64,000 nucleotides of DNA from Akebia trifoliata (taxonomy: Eukaryota; Streptophyta; Magnoliopsida; Ranunculales; Lardizabalaceae), in NCBI GenBank assembly GCA_017979445.1, contig CM030716.1:12117276-12181275 (forward strand), given 5' to 3'. The notes under the pieces are model-generated. The model ran no database searches. It was not told the origin of the DNA and saw nothing but the letters and a program-made list of their open reading frames with translations. The position numbers and the translations under genes are program-made. Below, in pieces: positions 43,119 through 55,699 of the stretch. Numbering within the stretch: the first letter of the stretch is position 1; every line of letters starts with the position of its first letter.

Positions 43119-44120
43119 CATTGCAACAAATATGGCAATTAGGAACGGTTTGTAACGGTTCCTAAGCCAGTATGAAAAAGTTTGCAGATCATCTCTAATC
43201 GAGGCATCGTTAATGAGTTTAAATGACTGGAAGCTGTTCTATATTTCAGGATTTAAAACAGCTAAAAACGGTTCTAGATCTCAAAATTTGAAACAGCTTA
43301 AAACCATTCCAAATCTAAAAAGACTAGCACAAAAAATAACACCTTAAACATCGATTTAAAATCTGATATCTATAAGACTGATGTTTTAGGTCTAAGACTT
43401 TAGACATCGGTTACAAACTGATGTCAAAAGTGGTCATAAACCGATATCTAAATTTTATTTTTAAAAATTAATTTTTAAATTTTTTTTTTTACCCCATTAT
43501 TAACCACGTTCAAAATAGACACAAATAGAGAATATTGAGGTTCTCAATCACATTCATTTATACACAAAAAGAGTTACAATTAATCATAAATTACAAAATT
43601 ACCAAATACTTCACCATCAAAATTACAAAATAGAATCACCACCACCCCCCAAAATAAGAAACCTACCCATAACTTCTTCCCTATATTACCATATATACAT
43701 TACAAGTTCCAAGCACTCGTAAAGCTCTGTTTTGGGAGTTCAATAGCAGTCCACAAGAGTCTTCCTTGTGAAAAGTTTTCAAAACGACCAAAGATTAGGG
43801 AAGAAAGCAAATGTTTATAAATAATTAATAATTCCTTTCTAAACTTTCATAAAATTTGGTTATAAAAGTTTTTTTTTTTTCCTAAATTTTGAATCAAAAA
43901 GTAAATTTTATTCACCTATTATGCCAACAGAAGTATCAAAAATCTGTAAAAATTGTCGCCATAGAAGAATTAAAAAAAAAAAAACATATAAATTAATTAG
44001 AAATGAAATTGAAACATGGAATCATCAAATGTTGAGGATTAGAGAAGAGAGAAGAAGAGTTGCCTCGGTTCGAGCATCAACTAAGACTTGTCTTACGTAT
44101 CCTCATTTAGATCCAGAGGT
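43119..44120 (+). mobile_element. CACTA-like element fragment with subterminal repeats
   Basis: The start CATTGCAACAAATATGGC resembles a CACTA terminus with one changed base. Subterminal repeats follow: 'ggaacggtttgtaacggttcc' type (about 43141-43165) and 'gacatcggttacaaactgatgtc' type (43393-43417), which is typical of this superfamily. No transposase is visible and the right end was not found, so the border at 44120 is nominal. It is inserted where the copia RT should begin. Confidence 0.55.
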
Positions 44121-44160
44121 TTAAGAGCGACTACAATGCCATTAACACTTACTCTTCTCC

Positions 44161-44195
<35 letters not shown>

Positions 44196-44198
44196 GTT
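44161..44198 (-). repeat. (ATT)n, AAT-type tail of the minus-strand LINE
   Basis: About 12 ATT units on the plus strand, read as (AAT)n at the 3' end of the LINE on the minus strand, directly after CAGAGCTAAC. Confidence 0.7.
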
Positions 44199-47140
44199 AG
44201 CTCTGATATGAGTATGAAACGAATTAATGCTACTGCTCATCACAATAATTGATAAGGCAAAGAACAAGACAACCGTTAAAAAGTGTAAATTACTCTAACT
44301 AAATTATATTAATCATGGCATGAAGAAAGGAGCGTAAACAAAATACAAGAAGAGAAGGCTGAGGTAGTCCTTCAAAGAAAAGTAAAAAACGAACTAAAAA
44401 TTTTCAAAATATCAATGATTACACAAGGAATTCCACCTAAAAAAAATCATTGAAAGTAGTTTCCACAAACTCTATGTTCAGATTTGACTAAAGGTATAGA
44501 AAACCCAAGATCTCCAAGAAAATGCCATAAAAGTTTTTCGCCTTTACTTTTGAACACTTTGTTATTTCTTTCATTCCATAACCCCCAAAAAATAGTCGAG
44601 GGAAGCATAGCCCAGATGTATCTTTTTTTGGAGGAGAAAACATTATTGGCCTACTCTACTAACAACAAGAAGAACTTTTGAGTTAAGACCTAGTTAATAT
44701 GGCAAAACCTAATGAAAAGGAACCAAATATCATGAGAGAAAAAAGTAGTGAATTAAAATATGGTCAATCGACTCCCCATCCCTCAAACAAAAGGGGTAGC
44801 AATTGGGAGTGATCCAAGCCCATGCAATCAAATTGTCTATCGTAATAATCTTTCCTAAAGAAGCCAACCAACTAAAAAGGGACATTTTTGAACGAACTAA
44901 CTTGGACCAAATAATGGACTCTGATAAGGATTGCTCAACGAAAGGGATTAGTCATTTGTGAAAAGAGCGAACAGAGAATCTCGGATCCTTCACCCTTGTC
45001 CATTCCTACCTATCCTGATCGTTTTCATTGAGATGAAGGAAATGCAAGAGATCGAGGAAAGATGTCACCTCTGTTAGCTCCTAATCATTAAAGTTTCTCC
45101 TAAACCCTAAATCCCAAGTAAAAGTGGAGTCGTTGTGAATTAAAAACTATTGGATCGAATAGTTCTTCTTTAGAGAATAAGCGTACAAGAATAAAAATTG
45201 AGTTGCCAGAGACAATGTGCCGCACCAAATATCTTCTCAGGATCTAATTTTGTTCCTCGTGCCCGCTCTGAATCTAATCATTCTCTCAAAGTCCTCGCTC
45301 ACCTTAAGAATCCCCTTCCACACATTGCACTCATACAAGCTTTTAGCCTCACCGCTATACCAACCTAATCTCTTCACCTCGTACTTAGCCATAATGACCC
45401 TCCTCCACAAACTACTCATTTTCTTGTCAAATCTCCAAAGTCATTTTCTTAAAAGCGATCTATTAACATATCTTAGACCCCTAATCCCCAGTCCTCCATT
45501 CTTCTTGGGCATGCAAATCAACTTCCATCTTACTAGGTAGTACTTCTTCCTACCATTCTTATCATTTCACAAAAAATTTCTCATAAGCCTTTCAAACGGA
45601 TTTCTATAGACTTAGGAAACGAGAATAAGAAGAAGAAGTATGTCGAGATACTTGTCAAGATGCTTTTGATCAAAGTTATTTTCTTTCTTTTTGATAAATA
45701 TTTGGCCTTCCACGTGCTCAACTTATTTTCCAATATCTAAATCACATCTTCCCAAATTCTGTTCTTATTGTAGGAAAGTCCTAACGATAAACTCAAATAA
45801 GTCGTGGGTAAAGTATCATACCCACAACTCAAAGTTGTGACCATCAAATGAATATCATTCACATCTCCAACCCCAAAAACAAACTTTACTTTTCTGCAAA
45901 TTTATATGTAATCTTGAAATAGCCTCAAAAAAACACAATAAGACACATAACACTCTCACCTGATCCCTTGAATGGTTCAAAAACACCAATGTGCCATCCG
46001 CAAATTTTAAATGGAAAATCAAAGGACCATCATTGTTCATCCTAAACCCCAAAAGCTTTCCTAAATCGATCGCTCTTCTAAACAATCTACCCAAGGCCTC
46101 TACTACTATAAGAAACAAGAACGAAGATAAAGAGTCCCCTTACCTCAATCCTTTCAAACCCCTAAAGAAACCATCCAGACTCTCATTCACTATAATCGAA
46201 TAAGACACTGTTGTAACGCATTCCATGATTTAACTGTTCCACTTCGCTCTAAAACCCATCCTCCCTATCATATATTCCAAAAAGTCCCAACTTACATGAT
46301 CATAAGCCTTTTATAAGTCTATTTTTCCAATCATCCCCTCTTTCTAATCCTTAATCCTCGAGTCAAAACATTCATTGGTCATCAATACTCTATCAAGAAT
46401 TTTTCTTTCCCTAATGAAAGTCCCTTGCTCTTCATTGATAAGATTAGGAAGAACCACTTTCAATCTTGAAATTAACATCTTGGAGAAAATTTTATACACT
46501 GAACTCACCAAACTAATAGGTCTTAAGTCTCTTAGCTTATGCACCCCGACTCTCTTAGGGATCAAAGCCACAAAAGTGTTGTTAAGGCTGTAGTTAAGAT
46601 AATTCTTCTCTTGTAACTCTTTTATGACTTTCATGAAGTTAGTCAAGATGATTTCCCAACAATGTTTGAAGAATTCTATGGTAAATCCATCCGGCCCCAG
46701 TGCTTTATCCCCATTCATCAAAAAAAGAACTAATTTAACATCTTCCTCCTCAATTTGTCTTTCCAACAACATCCTATTATTCTGATTTAATGATTTAAAC
46801 TCTAAATTATCCGGTTGAGGTCTTATGGATTCCTTTTCCTTGTAAAGATCTTTGTAATAGCCCACCACCACTTCCCTAATTTTCTCTTCTCCAACCACCA
46901 CGATGTCTTTGATAGTTTGATAAGTTGATTACTTCTTTTCTGGAAGTTGGCAACTTTGTCAAAAAATGTGGTGTTATTATCCCCTTCTTTCAACCATTTG
47001 ACCTTCAATTTTTGTTTCCAACTTATCTCCTCCATAAGCGCCCATCTTTGAAATTTTAGTTTCAACTTTATTCTTTTACCTCTTTCTACTGTATTCAAAT
47101 TCCCTTTTGATGCCATTGAGATATTCGAACCCCTATTCTT
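44199..47140 (-). pseudogene. LINE ORF2: reverse transcriptase and zinc-binding region (dead)
   Basis: Reading on the minus strand, 47116-46823 gives EEISWKQKLKVKWLKEGDNNTTFF, the block upstream of RT in plant LINEs. RT fingers and palm follow at 46901-46344 (ALGPDGFTIEFFKHCW, then LRPISLVSSVYKIFSKMLI). The catalytic motif at about 45985-46010 reads FADGTLVF, so the second Asp of FADD is changed to Gly. A zf-RVT-like stretch follows: LWRRVIMAKYEVKRLGWYSG at about 45350-45415, then AWITPNCYPFCLRDGESIDH (about 44770-44830). Many stops and frameshifts break it. No endonuclease domain is recognisable upstream, so it seems to have been deleted. Confidence 0.85.
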
Positions 47141-48009
47141 AATTATTTATGGAGTCTATACACCCATTCTTCTCTTCAATTTCGTACACTCTATTATTAC
47201 AATTAAGTTGCTCTTCAAGAATAGTTCTATCTCTCAAATCTCCGACAACCACTCTCAAAAGCAATGAGGACTTTCTATCCCTTGTCAATGGGACTATACC
47301 AAAATCTTCTTCCAGGTTTAGGAATTCACTAGCTAGCCAATCCACAGTCTCCAATTCTATCATTACTACCTCTTCTTCACACATAGTCATTGGCAGCTCA
47401 TCATTATCTCTATTGGTCCAATTTCTATCATTATACGTCTTTGTCCGATGAGCAACTTCCACCTCTACTAATTTCTGAGTAGGATGTAGTGATACCAGAG
47501 CTAACTGACTGACATCTTTCCTGTTCTTCCTACTTCCTTCCTCCTCTAGGACAAGCTCAAAGGATTGGAAAGAATCGATGGAGGCTACAGAAAATCAAGA
47601 CCTGTCCATGTAGAAAACACCACAAGAAACAAACAACAAGGTATCCCAAGAAAATTTCAAAGAAAATAATACATAACCCTTATGGAAAAACAAGGTACAA
47701 ATTTTCACGAGGATACAAGGAAAGGAACTGAGGAAAAGTGGATGGACGAGTAAATTCTCCAAACTTCAAAGCTCCAAGGTTAACAATCCCTCTATTGTTA
47801 TTGCTTGGAGATCCAACAACTTTCGATCTAGCAGGATAGTTCCAAAGATCAGCTCAAAGTCTATCCCAGATTCTAATTATCACAATAAGATGATGCTTGG
47901 ACTAATCACCTTCACCTTTCCTTTGTTTAAATGCTTCTGTTATCTTCACAACTTGTTTTACGCCCAAAGATGGACCTCCAACCCAATTCATTGTTTGTTG
48001 ACCTTGATC

Positions 48010-49676
48010 TTGAACTAAACTCTGCAAGTGGATCCCACCCTTTGTGGGTTACTGATCTTGGTTGTCAATTTAAGCCCCCCATCTATGGATGAGATGTTGC
48101 CACATGTTATGATCTGAACATGATTTTTGTTCTTGTTACGCTCCATCACTCCTCCCCGTCGTAGGAGCTTACGATACCTCAAAATTTGTGCCACCTGTCC
48201 AAGTCTCCTAACCAACTTTATACCCCTGTTACGCAATTTTTTTCTTGTCCACACCTTGCACTGCATTGCCCCTACATGTGATCTTTTAGACTATCCCTTT
48301 GTCGATTTAAAATTTGGAAATATTACCTCTTTGTTCTGTTTGGTTACCTCCATAGGCTTTGATCCCTCTAGCCCTATGGGGTTAAGTCTAGGTTTCTCCT
48401 TCTCCTTTTGCACTTCCAGACCAAATCTGGATTCCATTAGAGGACCTGTTTGATTATACATCTTCTGATTTCGGGATTCCATATTCGTCCTTTCTAGTAG
48501 AGTATCAACTACACTAGTAATGACAAACTCCTTATCTTATTTTTCTATGTCGATATATATCCCAACTCTGAATCTGTAACCTCCACAATACATGCACAAG
48601 CTCTTGAAGATTTTCCATATTGGGAATCCCACCTTCAACCTTACAAAGGTAATGTCCTCCCACCATCTGGTTTTGAAATCCACTATTTTCAAACCCCCAA
48701 GTTGATTTCCAATTAGTTTGAAGGCATATTCATCCCAAAGGTGGAATAGAATCCCGCAAACTTTGATCCAAGTTCCAGATTTTCTCCAGCTTGAGTTTAG
48801 GCTATTGGCGTCTGCGAACCAGGACTTGATAGAGATGCACTTGTCTTTGATGACCACCTCACGCAGATCTCTGTTCTCCAAGAAGAGAATTCTCTTATAG
48901 CTACCCCAACTAATAAGCTTCCTATTGAAAGCCCCTTTCCATCTTAGAGCATGGTTGCACTTCCTTAAAAACTCCACCCAATCAAACTCCTCTGACTTCG
49001 TTCCACAAATTAGTATACAACTCCACATACCAAAGGCTCCATCCTTATTGTTATCTTTCTTATCAGTTTGAACTTGGGATACTGTTGCATTTGCACTTAC
49101 AAAAGATGTTTTGTTCTCCTTTGTTATATTTCTTTTTTTAAGTATCTAAGCATCTTTCTTTGTGATATGTGACAAAGCTACATCACCCAAATTGTTGAAA
49201 ATGATTCTGCCAATTTTTGCTACATCTACGCATCTTGCGTCGAGAACAGAGCCCTGGTTATCCCCTCTCCAGTAGGCCATGGTTACTTCCGATTCTAAAA
49301 AAAGCTTCAAAGCCAAACTAACTCTGTTCCACCCATCACTCTCCCTTCCTTCAAGAAACACTACTAATAATCTTTTGGCCGAGTTTGAAAATCTCTTTAT
49401 TATTAAAAATATTCCCCTTCTATTAGCTTCTTTGGTTGCTAGGAGAAAATTCCCTTCAAATGATAACTTGTCTCTGAAAGATTCACTTGCTGCCCCTACT
49501 ACTTTTAGAACCTTGCAAAGCAGCATCCCTTCCTCCCAAAGCCAAGTCATTTGAGAGGTCCATCATCTTCTAGATTCCTTGATTAATAACCTTTTGTGAT
49601 TCTTCACCCAGCATCTTTTAAACTCGAAACTCTTGGCTTCGATCTTTAGAACTCTACTTCCCATTCCTTCATTCAT
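48010..49676 (-). pseudogene. LINE ORF1 (nucleic-acid-binding, DUF4283-like), dead
   Basis: The minus-strand frame opens with ATG at 49676 (MNEGMGSRVLKIEAKSFEF) and has a stop near 49567. The stretch at 49028-48537 carries SGTWIKVCGILFHLWDEYAF and a following GG-KIVDF block, the pattern of the DUF4283 domain of plant LINE ORF1 proteins. Later sequence (48266-48015) is rich in Lys and Arg. ORF1 would coat LINE RNA. It belongs to the same element as ORF2 (44199-47140). Confidence 0.7.
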
Positions 49677-49699
49677 CTTTGTTGCTCAGGGTTCAATCT

Positions 49700-51040
49700 T
49701 ATTTTTTCCTTTCTGTATTCAGATCTGGAATTAACTCTCATTTTTGCCCATTACAAGCTTACAGCTGGTCTTGGAGTTTCTTTAAGCCCTTTCAATTCAT
49801 CTGATCAACTTAAGACCTATAACAGCATGTTTTGTAAATGAGGCCTTAAAGAGGGCCGAGATAGCTAAGGTAGAAAGGAAGGCAATAGAGGTGCTGCAAG
49901 GCACACCAACCTCCACCTGTCGCATAAACTTGTCTACCAACAACTTCAACTACACAGCAGTAGAACTAACAACCATCTTCTTATGCATCTAGTACTAGCA
50001 CAACCCAGTAGTACAATAGCCACCTACTCGAACTTCTAATACAGGTACAACCCAACCTCTTCCTATCTCATAGACTTGTCAGCCAGTAACTTCAACTACA
50101 CCACAACAGCCCCAACATCCATCTTCTCATACATCCAAAATTGGTACAACTGCACAGCAACAACAACCACCTACTCAAACTTCTAAAGTAGGTCCAACCC
50201 AATGTCTTGCCTCTAAAATGCAAACAAATTCTTCAGATCTGAATGTTTGCAGCTGGTCTTTTTGTCAAACACCTTCGAGTCAGAACCTCTTTGATTCTAG
50301 TAGGCAACCAAAAACATCACTGAAATAATGCATGTGATCAATGGAACTGTTAGTAATCTCATAGATAGCCAAGCAAAGAGAAAAGAGAGAGAGAGAGATG
50401 CAGCTTTCAGCAATGGCCACTGAATCCCTTTCAACAATTACAAAACTCGGTGATTGTTAGAGAAAATTGATCAATTGAAAAAGATCATGGTAGAGACTCT
50501 TTGGCTCTCTTGGAGAAGGAGCCCAATAGATTTATCAACACCATAGAGAAATCCTATGGACACACTCCACCATATTTTCTGAAGTAGTTGGATAATAATT
50601 TCCTACAATAGGTTGATTAACTGGAAGAGACCAGTCAACTCTATAATCTCGCACTAATAGGTTCATTGTATGTTTTTCCTTATGTTAATATTGTTAAATG
50701 TGAAGGCTTTAGAAAGAAAGCGAAGAAAGTTTTCTCTTAGGAGCAATAAAAGTATATTAACATTATCCACAATAACATTTATAAGAATGCAGGTAATTTA
50801 GACTTCATGATGAAGGGTGGTAGCTAATGAGGAGGAAATACAGTGGCAAGAGACATATCCATCCATATATTTCTGTTGCACATGGCATATATTCAAAACC
50901 TTGCCTTCACTCTTAAACTTATTAAAAAAGTTCATGAAAGGAAAGCTGAAGTACACTTATCTATTACTCATATATCCCTATTGTCTGCATACATAGAGGT
51001 ATGTAAGTCAAATGAGGATGATGAGTGAATACAAATTATC
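49700..51040 (+). other. Unrecognised, partly coding-like tract
   Basis: The plus strand gives a broken reading rich in Pro, Thr and Gln between 49840 and 50340, for example NEALKRAEIAKVERKAIEVL and later QQQQPPTQTSKVGPTQ. Two diverged units of about 165 bp repeat here (49913 and 50077 onward; shared 'acttgtc..ccaacttcaacta' and 'ccacctactc.aacttcta'). A second stretch at 50480-50730 (LEKEPNRFINTIEKSYGHTP) also looks once-coding. I cannot assign a family; a transposase tail or a captured gene fragment is possible. Confidence 0.35.
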
Positions 51041-51043
51041 ATT

Positions 51044-52743
51044 ATTCAAAGAGGATTCAATATAAATTTACAAACTTCAAAGACCTAAGACAATTTTGCC
51101 CATTCTCAAGAAGTCTTTAGAATCTTGTGTGCAAAAACAATCCTATCCTTAGGTTGATAGAAATCTAGATAGGTAGAAAGTCTATAATACCCAAAATCCA
51201 AGTACCAATTTACATGTCATTTGGCTTAATTCTTCTACAATTGACTTAAAGTATATGATCTAAGACTACTTTGACTCTCCTAAAGAACTTTCTAGAATTT
51301 ATTGCATTTTACCAACCTATCCATTGATAATCATGATTGGCAAGACTCAATAAGGTATAAAGACTATCAAGGCCAAAGAGAGGAAACGTAATTGGGATCT
51401 TTCATTGAGATTTTAGTGAGAATATTGATAACTGTGAAATTTATAACAAAACTATCCCCAAGGGACTCCAAAAATCCTATAAATTGGAGACCCTTCCAAG
51501 GAAAAAAATGAGAACAATTATAAAGCTCTAAAATTCAATCAAAATCTTCTCTAAAATCTCCCAACTCTTTCAAAACTCTTTCCACATAACTTCTCACATT
51601 TCCATAAGCCAAACTAGAAGAAAAAGAAGAAACGAATAAAGAAGGCACCAAGGTGGGGTGTTATAGTTAAATTTATGTTTTGAGGCTAATTTCTTCCTAT
51701 ATCCCTTCTTATAACACCTCTTTTTCTTTTATTTTTATATTTATTTAAATTCTAAGTATGTAGTCTTTAATTTCATAGTTAGTTTGATGGCATGGGAGTA
51801 GAGAGTAATCACTCTTTGGAGATAATCTTTCCTTACAGTCCATAATAAGCTCCTTGTGAGCATTTAATTTTCAAGTTCTTGATATTTCAACTCCATTTAC
51901 TTTTACAAGCTTTCGTTTATGTTGATTAGTTTAGTTTTCCTTTCTTTCCAAAGTTGAGAAGAAAGAGAGTAATTCTTCAACCTAGGGTAATCTTCCCTCT
52001 AATAAGTCATGTAATAAATTCCATTGGAACATCTCATGCATACACTATGTGCACACACACCACACCTTTCTATTCTAAAAAGGTTAAAGTTAAAGATGAA
52101 AATCTACTTAGATCTACACCTAACTCTTTAAGCCAACAAAATAGTCCCATGTGAACAACATCTCATGCATAAATTGTGTCCAACTTATAGGCATGACCTA
52201 AGGTCTAAACCAACAAATAAAGGCTCTTAAAAGAGCATATGAGAAGAAAAATAATTTTGAGGCCAAAAAATGGTATTGTGGATTCCCACCAAAGTCCCAA
52301 GCTCGTAAAAAATCCAGCATGTAAACACTTTGGTGTATGGTTTGTTCATTGTCTCTTTTGGTCCATTTTACAAAAGTAGATTATAGGCAATTTTCCATAA
52401 TTTTCTATATAACTTCTTTTACTCTCAAAAAATAAAATAAAAAAATAGTCTAAAACTTCATTTAATGATTATTTGGTAACCATCAATGGATGGGAGGGAC
52501 AAGGAAGGTGTTAGGGACAAGGTGCGTAACACATTCCTTGTCCCTCAACCGAACCTCTTTGCTTAATTCACTAGGTAGACTTTTACCTTACCATTGAAAA
52601 TAAGTCACTACAAACCAAAATGTATTTTAAAAATCATTTTAGCGGTGTCCATTCACACTCAAATTCTTTAAATGGTGACAATTCTAAAACCTAAGTAAAT
52701 GAGTTCAAACCTCTCCAAAAGTTTCGAAACCCACGTATCTACA
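51044..52743 (+). repeat. Tat-type LTR, left-truncated copy
   Basis: It matches 28545-30262 from CATTCAAAGAGGATT to the LTR end ACCCACGTATCTACA, with roughly 90% identity by eye. Its left part is missing. It is the first part of a larger duplicated block continuing into GH1 copy C. Confidence 0.85.
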
Positions 52744-53227
52744 AGATATATTATTATATACCAAATCATATTCTTATGTGAATTAGGTGATTAACTTTGA
52801 GTGAATTTGATTTGATTTTATTATTAAGTTGATTTATTTATTTCTATTTATGATTGCTGTGTATTCTCTATATAAATCGTAAGAATTTATAAAATTTAAG
52901 ATTTTGACACGTAAATGGTTATTGTTGATCCAACATCAATCCAACATGCTACAAATTAGATCCTTAACGAAATTCAATATTCATTAAACATTCAGCAAAT
53001 ACTTCATGTCCAATGGCTAACGCAATGTTGAATTTTGACTTTTGATTAACACTGGGTCCAAGATCTTTTAAAGAGTTGTGCTTGCAATAATAATAATAAT
53101 AATAAACAAGACATTTTTTTATTTCATTAAAACGTACATGACGTGGTACAACATTGAATAACATATCCAAAGAGCTTTATTTTATAAAAAGAATACAATA
53201 AAATTAAATAAATTTTAAAAAAATCAC
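52744..53227. repeat. Duplicated flank between LTR and GH1 copy C
   Basis: It corresponds to 30263-31896 without the 1252-bp solo LTR. The sequence ATTGTTGATCCAACA near 52921-52935 is the unoccupied site. An AAT microsatellite at 53087-53104 is an addition or expansion in this copy. The AATAAA-like motif near 53176 corresponds to that of gene A. Confidence 0.85.
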
Positions 53228-54289
53228 TTAAGCCTTCTTAAGGAATTCCTTGAACCACTGTCCAGATTTTTTGGGATATCTTTTGAGATTATCATTGAAA
53301 TCAGTGAAGCCCAACCCAAATCAAATGGAATAATCTGCTCTTACTTCCATACAATCCAATAGAGACCATACGTAGTACCCTTTCACCTTCACGTTCTACC
53401 TGTTACACCAAAATATTATTTAACATTAGTAGAAGAACAAATAATTCACTTTCTTTTCCCCCTTTTTTTTCCTATCTATAAATATATCTAAATGTTTCAA
53501 TTAGTGGGCTCACCATATTGATAGAAAAAATTAATAGCATGGGCTTGACCTTTTTTTTATATTATTAAATCACCGAGATATCCTAACACTTTTTGGGAGG
53601 AGACTAGTCCATATATACATTCTCACGTCCCAACCCACGAAGTTTCCCAACATGAAATAGAATTAGTCAAGAGACAACCCATTTTCAAACACATAATCAG
53701 AGAGAGAGTAAACCCCCTCGCTAGTTTTACCACTGAGTCAAACCCTTAATTTAACCTACTAATTGAATGGCTCGAATTCTATATAACAATGTGATATATT
53801 ATTCCATGATAAGTCTTTAGGCTTTACCTCAGAGCTTCTTCAACTGCATAGAGATGGCGTTGAATGAATGAAATTCGATGATTATCCTCGAGTGCTTGCT
53901 TGAGTGGAAGAGTATCATTTCGTTGCTCACTAATCCCTGCATTTACCATTGAAATCTCCTAGTAAGAAATAACTCGCAATCTAAGATGTCAATTTGAAGA
54001 TCGAAATACCTCATTATTAAACAAACCCATGGTTTGGATTATGTAAAAGACACAATACTAATAAAACTAACCATACCATTTTCAGTGATATAGATTATAG
54101 GGTCTTGGTAGTTTTGCTTCATATATATCATGGCATCTCTAAGCCCATCAGATAGATGTAAAGGATGGTATTGCCAGGAACCTACAAATAAAAATCATGA
54201 AATCAAAATTACAAAAATAGTTTAAATAACGCATAAGTACTGAGACTTAAATGTATAAAAGAATAAATGTTCAAAATCCTAATTAACTA
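53228..54289 (-). pseudogene. GH1 beta-glucosidase pseudogene (copy C), exons 12-14
   Basis: The last three GH1 exons are present at 54181-54077, 53936-53828 and 53399-53228, closely matching copy B. The exon with the nucleophile motif keeps ITENG, but one base is missing upstream of it (CCCATCAGATAGATG against CCCATCAGGATAGACG in B), shifting the frame. The last exon has TAG at 53396-53398 and TGA at 53321-53323, though it keeps the Trp codon that is a stop in B. The C-terminal motif is MEV. A copia element begins at 54290 in the next intron, so upstream exons, if any, lie beyond the window. Confidence 0.88.
53550..53770 (-). mobile_element. SINE-like element in the last intron of copy C
   Basis: It matches the unit at 32229-32445 (minus strand GGTTTGACTCAGTGGTAAAA, A-rich tail at the left end) and lies in the same intron as in A and B. 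Confidence 0.5.
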
Positions 54290-54508
54290 TGTTTTAATTC
54301 AGAGAAATAGAAAAGAATTAAAATTTCATATTTGAAATCTACGTTTACAGATCGGGATTGTTTCAATTTATAGAACACAATCCTAACTTAGTTAGATAAC
54401 TAATCATTCAAGAATAGGGAAACTAATTCCCTACAAATTAGCTCTAAGACAGTGTCCTACAACTACACAATTTATGAATCCCAAATTAAAAGAGTGTAAA
54501 TCTCAACA
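54290..54508 (-). repeat. 3' LTR of a Ty1/copia element inserted in GH1 copy C
   Basis: On the minus strand it starts TGTTGAGATTTACACTC right after the polypurine tract CTTGAGGGGGAG and ends GAATTAAAACA. The 219-bp LTR begins (on the plus strand) exactly where copies B and C diverge after CCTAATTAACTA, marking the insertion point in an intron. Its partner LTR is beyond 64000. Confidence 0.88.
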
Positions 54509-54608
54509 CTCCCCCTCAAGTTGGTACATAGATGTCATAAATACCCAACTTGTCTAAAAATTTTGAAAAAACTCGATTTGAGACTGCTTTAGTAAGAATG
54601 TCAGCTAG
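54509..54608 (-). pseudogene. Copia pol 3' end (RNase H tail) and polypurine tract
   Basis: The minus strand reads LADILTKAVSNRVFSKFLDK followed by LGIYDIYVPT and a stop, the invariable end of copia RNase H, then the polypurine tract beside the LTR. It is cut at 54608 where Tat-type pol sequence begins; the preceding RT part of the same element lies at 63456 onward. Confidence 0.9.
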
Positions 54609-55640
54609 TACCATGCGAAGACATCTTGGTACTGCTGTAAAAACTTTGTCATCTCCTCTTTCTGCTCAATCGTTAATAGGACTCTGATTTTAACGATCCG
54701 TGGGTCATCTTTGGTTTTTATTCTCTATATTTTGCTGAACACTCTTCTCGTGACGTTCCTAAGTTCTTTGATTTCTTTTGGAGGATATTCAACCTCTTCC
54801 TCTAACTCTTCTTCAGTTTCCATTAGATCAAAGTCGAGCTCGAGGTCAAAGTCGTATTCATCTCCTTCATATTATGTTCTGTCACAAGATTCATTCAACT
54901 GAGAAAATTCTTTGGAAACCTTAGGTGTTTTGAAGATTTCTGATTCTTTTGAATTTTTGAAAATATTTGATTTTTTTTAATTTTGAAGAGTTTTTGATTT
55001 TTTTGAATTTTGAAAGATTTTTTATTTTTTTAATTTTTGAAAGATTTTTTATTTTTTTGGATTTTGCGGACTATCCGTATGCCTAAAACAAGATGAAGAA
55101 AAATCATGCAAATTCATTAACGACGAAGGTGAGCCCCCAAAACAGTCTTGCCCCGAGGACAAGGGCTCATTATGGTCCTCGGGCAAATGAGATTTTACTA
55201 ATGGCATTTTTTTTTGGAAGCCGTAGGGATTCTGGACCCCATGGCGGCCTCATAAGTGATTGGGTATTCCTTCCAATTCTTGAACAGTTGTCGTTCTTCT
55301 GCAGGGTTGATATGTCGGGAGAGTGGCTCCCTTGATGGTTCAATATGACCATCACTTTCGAATGACTGTCGTTAAGTCCGGGTACTTGTAGGGTGGGTGG
55401 AATTACGACAGATCCCCAATCGATTTGAAAGGGGAACAGTGATCTTTCTTCTTCGCATATTGCGATTTTCGCCTTAGCGGGCTCTCTTTCTTCTTTCTCT
55501 TGACTCGGTTCGGAATCCCCTCTGAACAAGATGTCCATGCCATCTGTAAAGGAATGTGGGGACTCAACGAATGAATCTTCTTGCAATTGAACGGGCTCGA
55601 TACTTACAATACTTGGTTCTTTTCTTGGTTTGTCGGTAGT
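54609..55640 (-). pseudogene. Tat-type pol, segment before reverse transcriptase
   Basis: Broken minus-strand reading between protease and RT. Recognisable parts are a Glu-rich linker (EEELEEEVEYPPKEIK, about 54780-54830) and LLTIEQKEEMTKFLQQYQDV at 54609-54690, which normally leads into the RT (YEDMPGL) but is cut here. The part at 55170-55586 is open but has no domain I can name. Low-complexity T-rich DNA at 54940-55065 lies within it. Confidence 0.7.
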
Positions 55641-55699
55641 AGTTCTGATAAGTCAACTGGCCTCTTCAAGGATTGTAGGAAGCTAATGCTGATGTGTGG

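Noticed and set aside
45217..45540. Plus-strand 107-codon frame
   Set aside because: It is the shadow of the LINE ORF2 downstream region on the minus strand.
55093..55335. Plus-strand 80-codon frame
   Set aside because: It is antisense to the Tat-type pol region and resembles nothing known.
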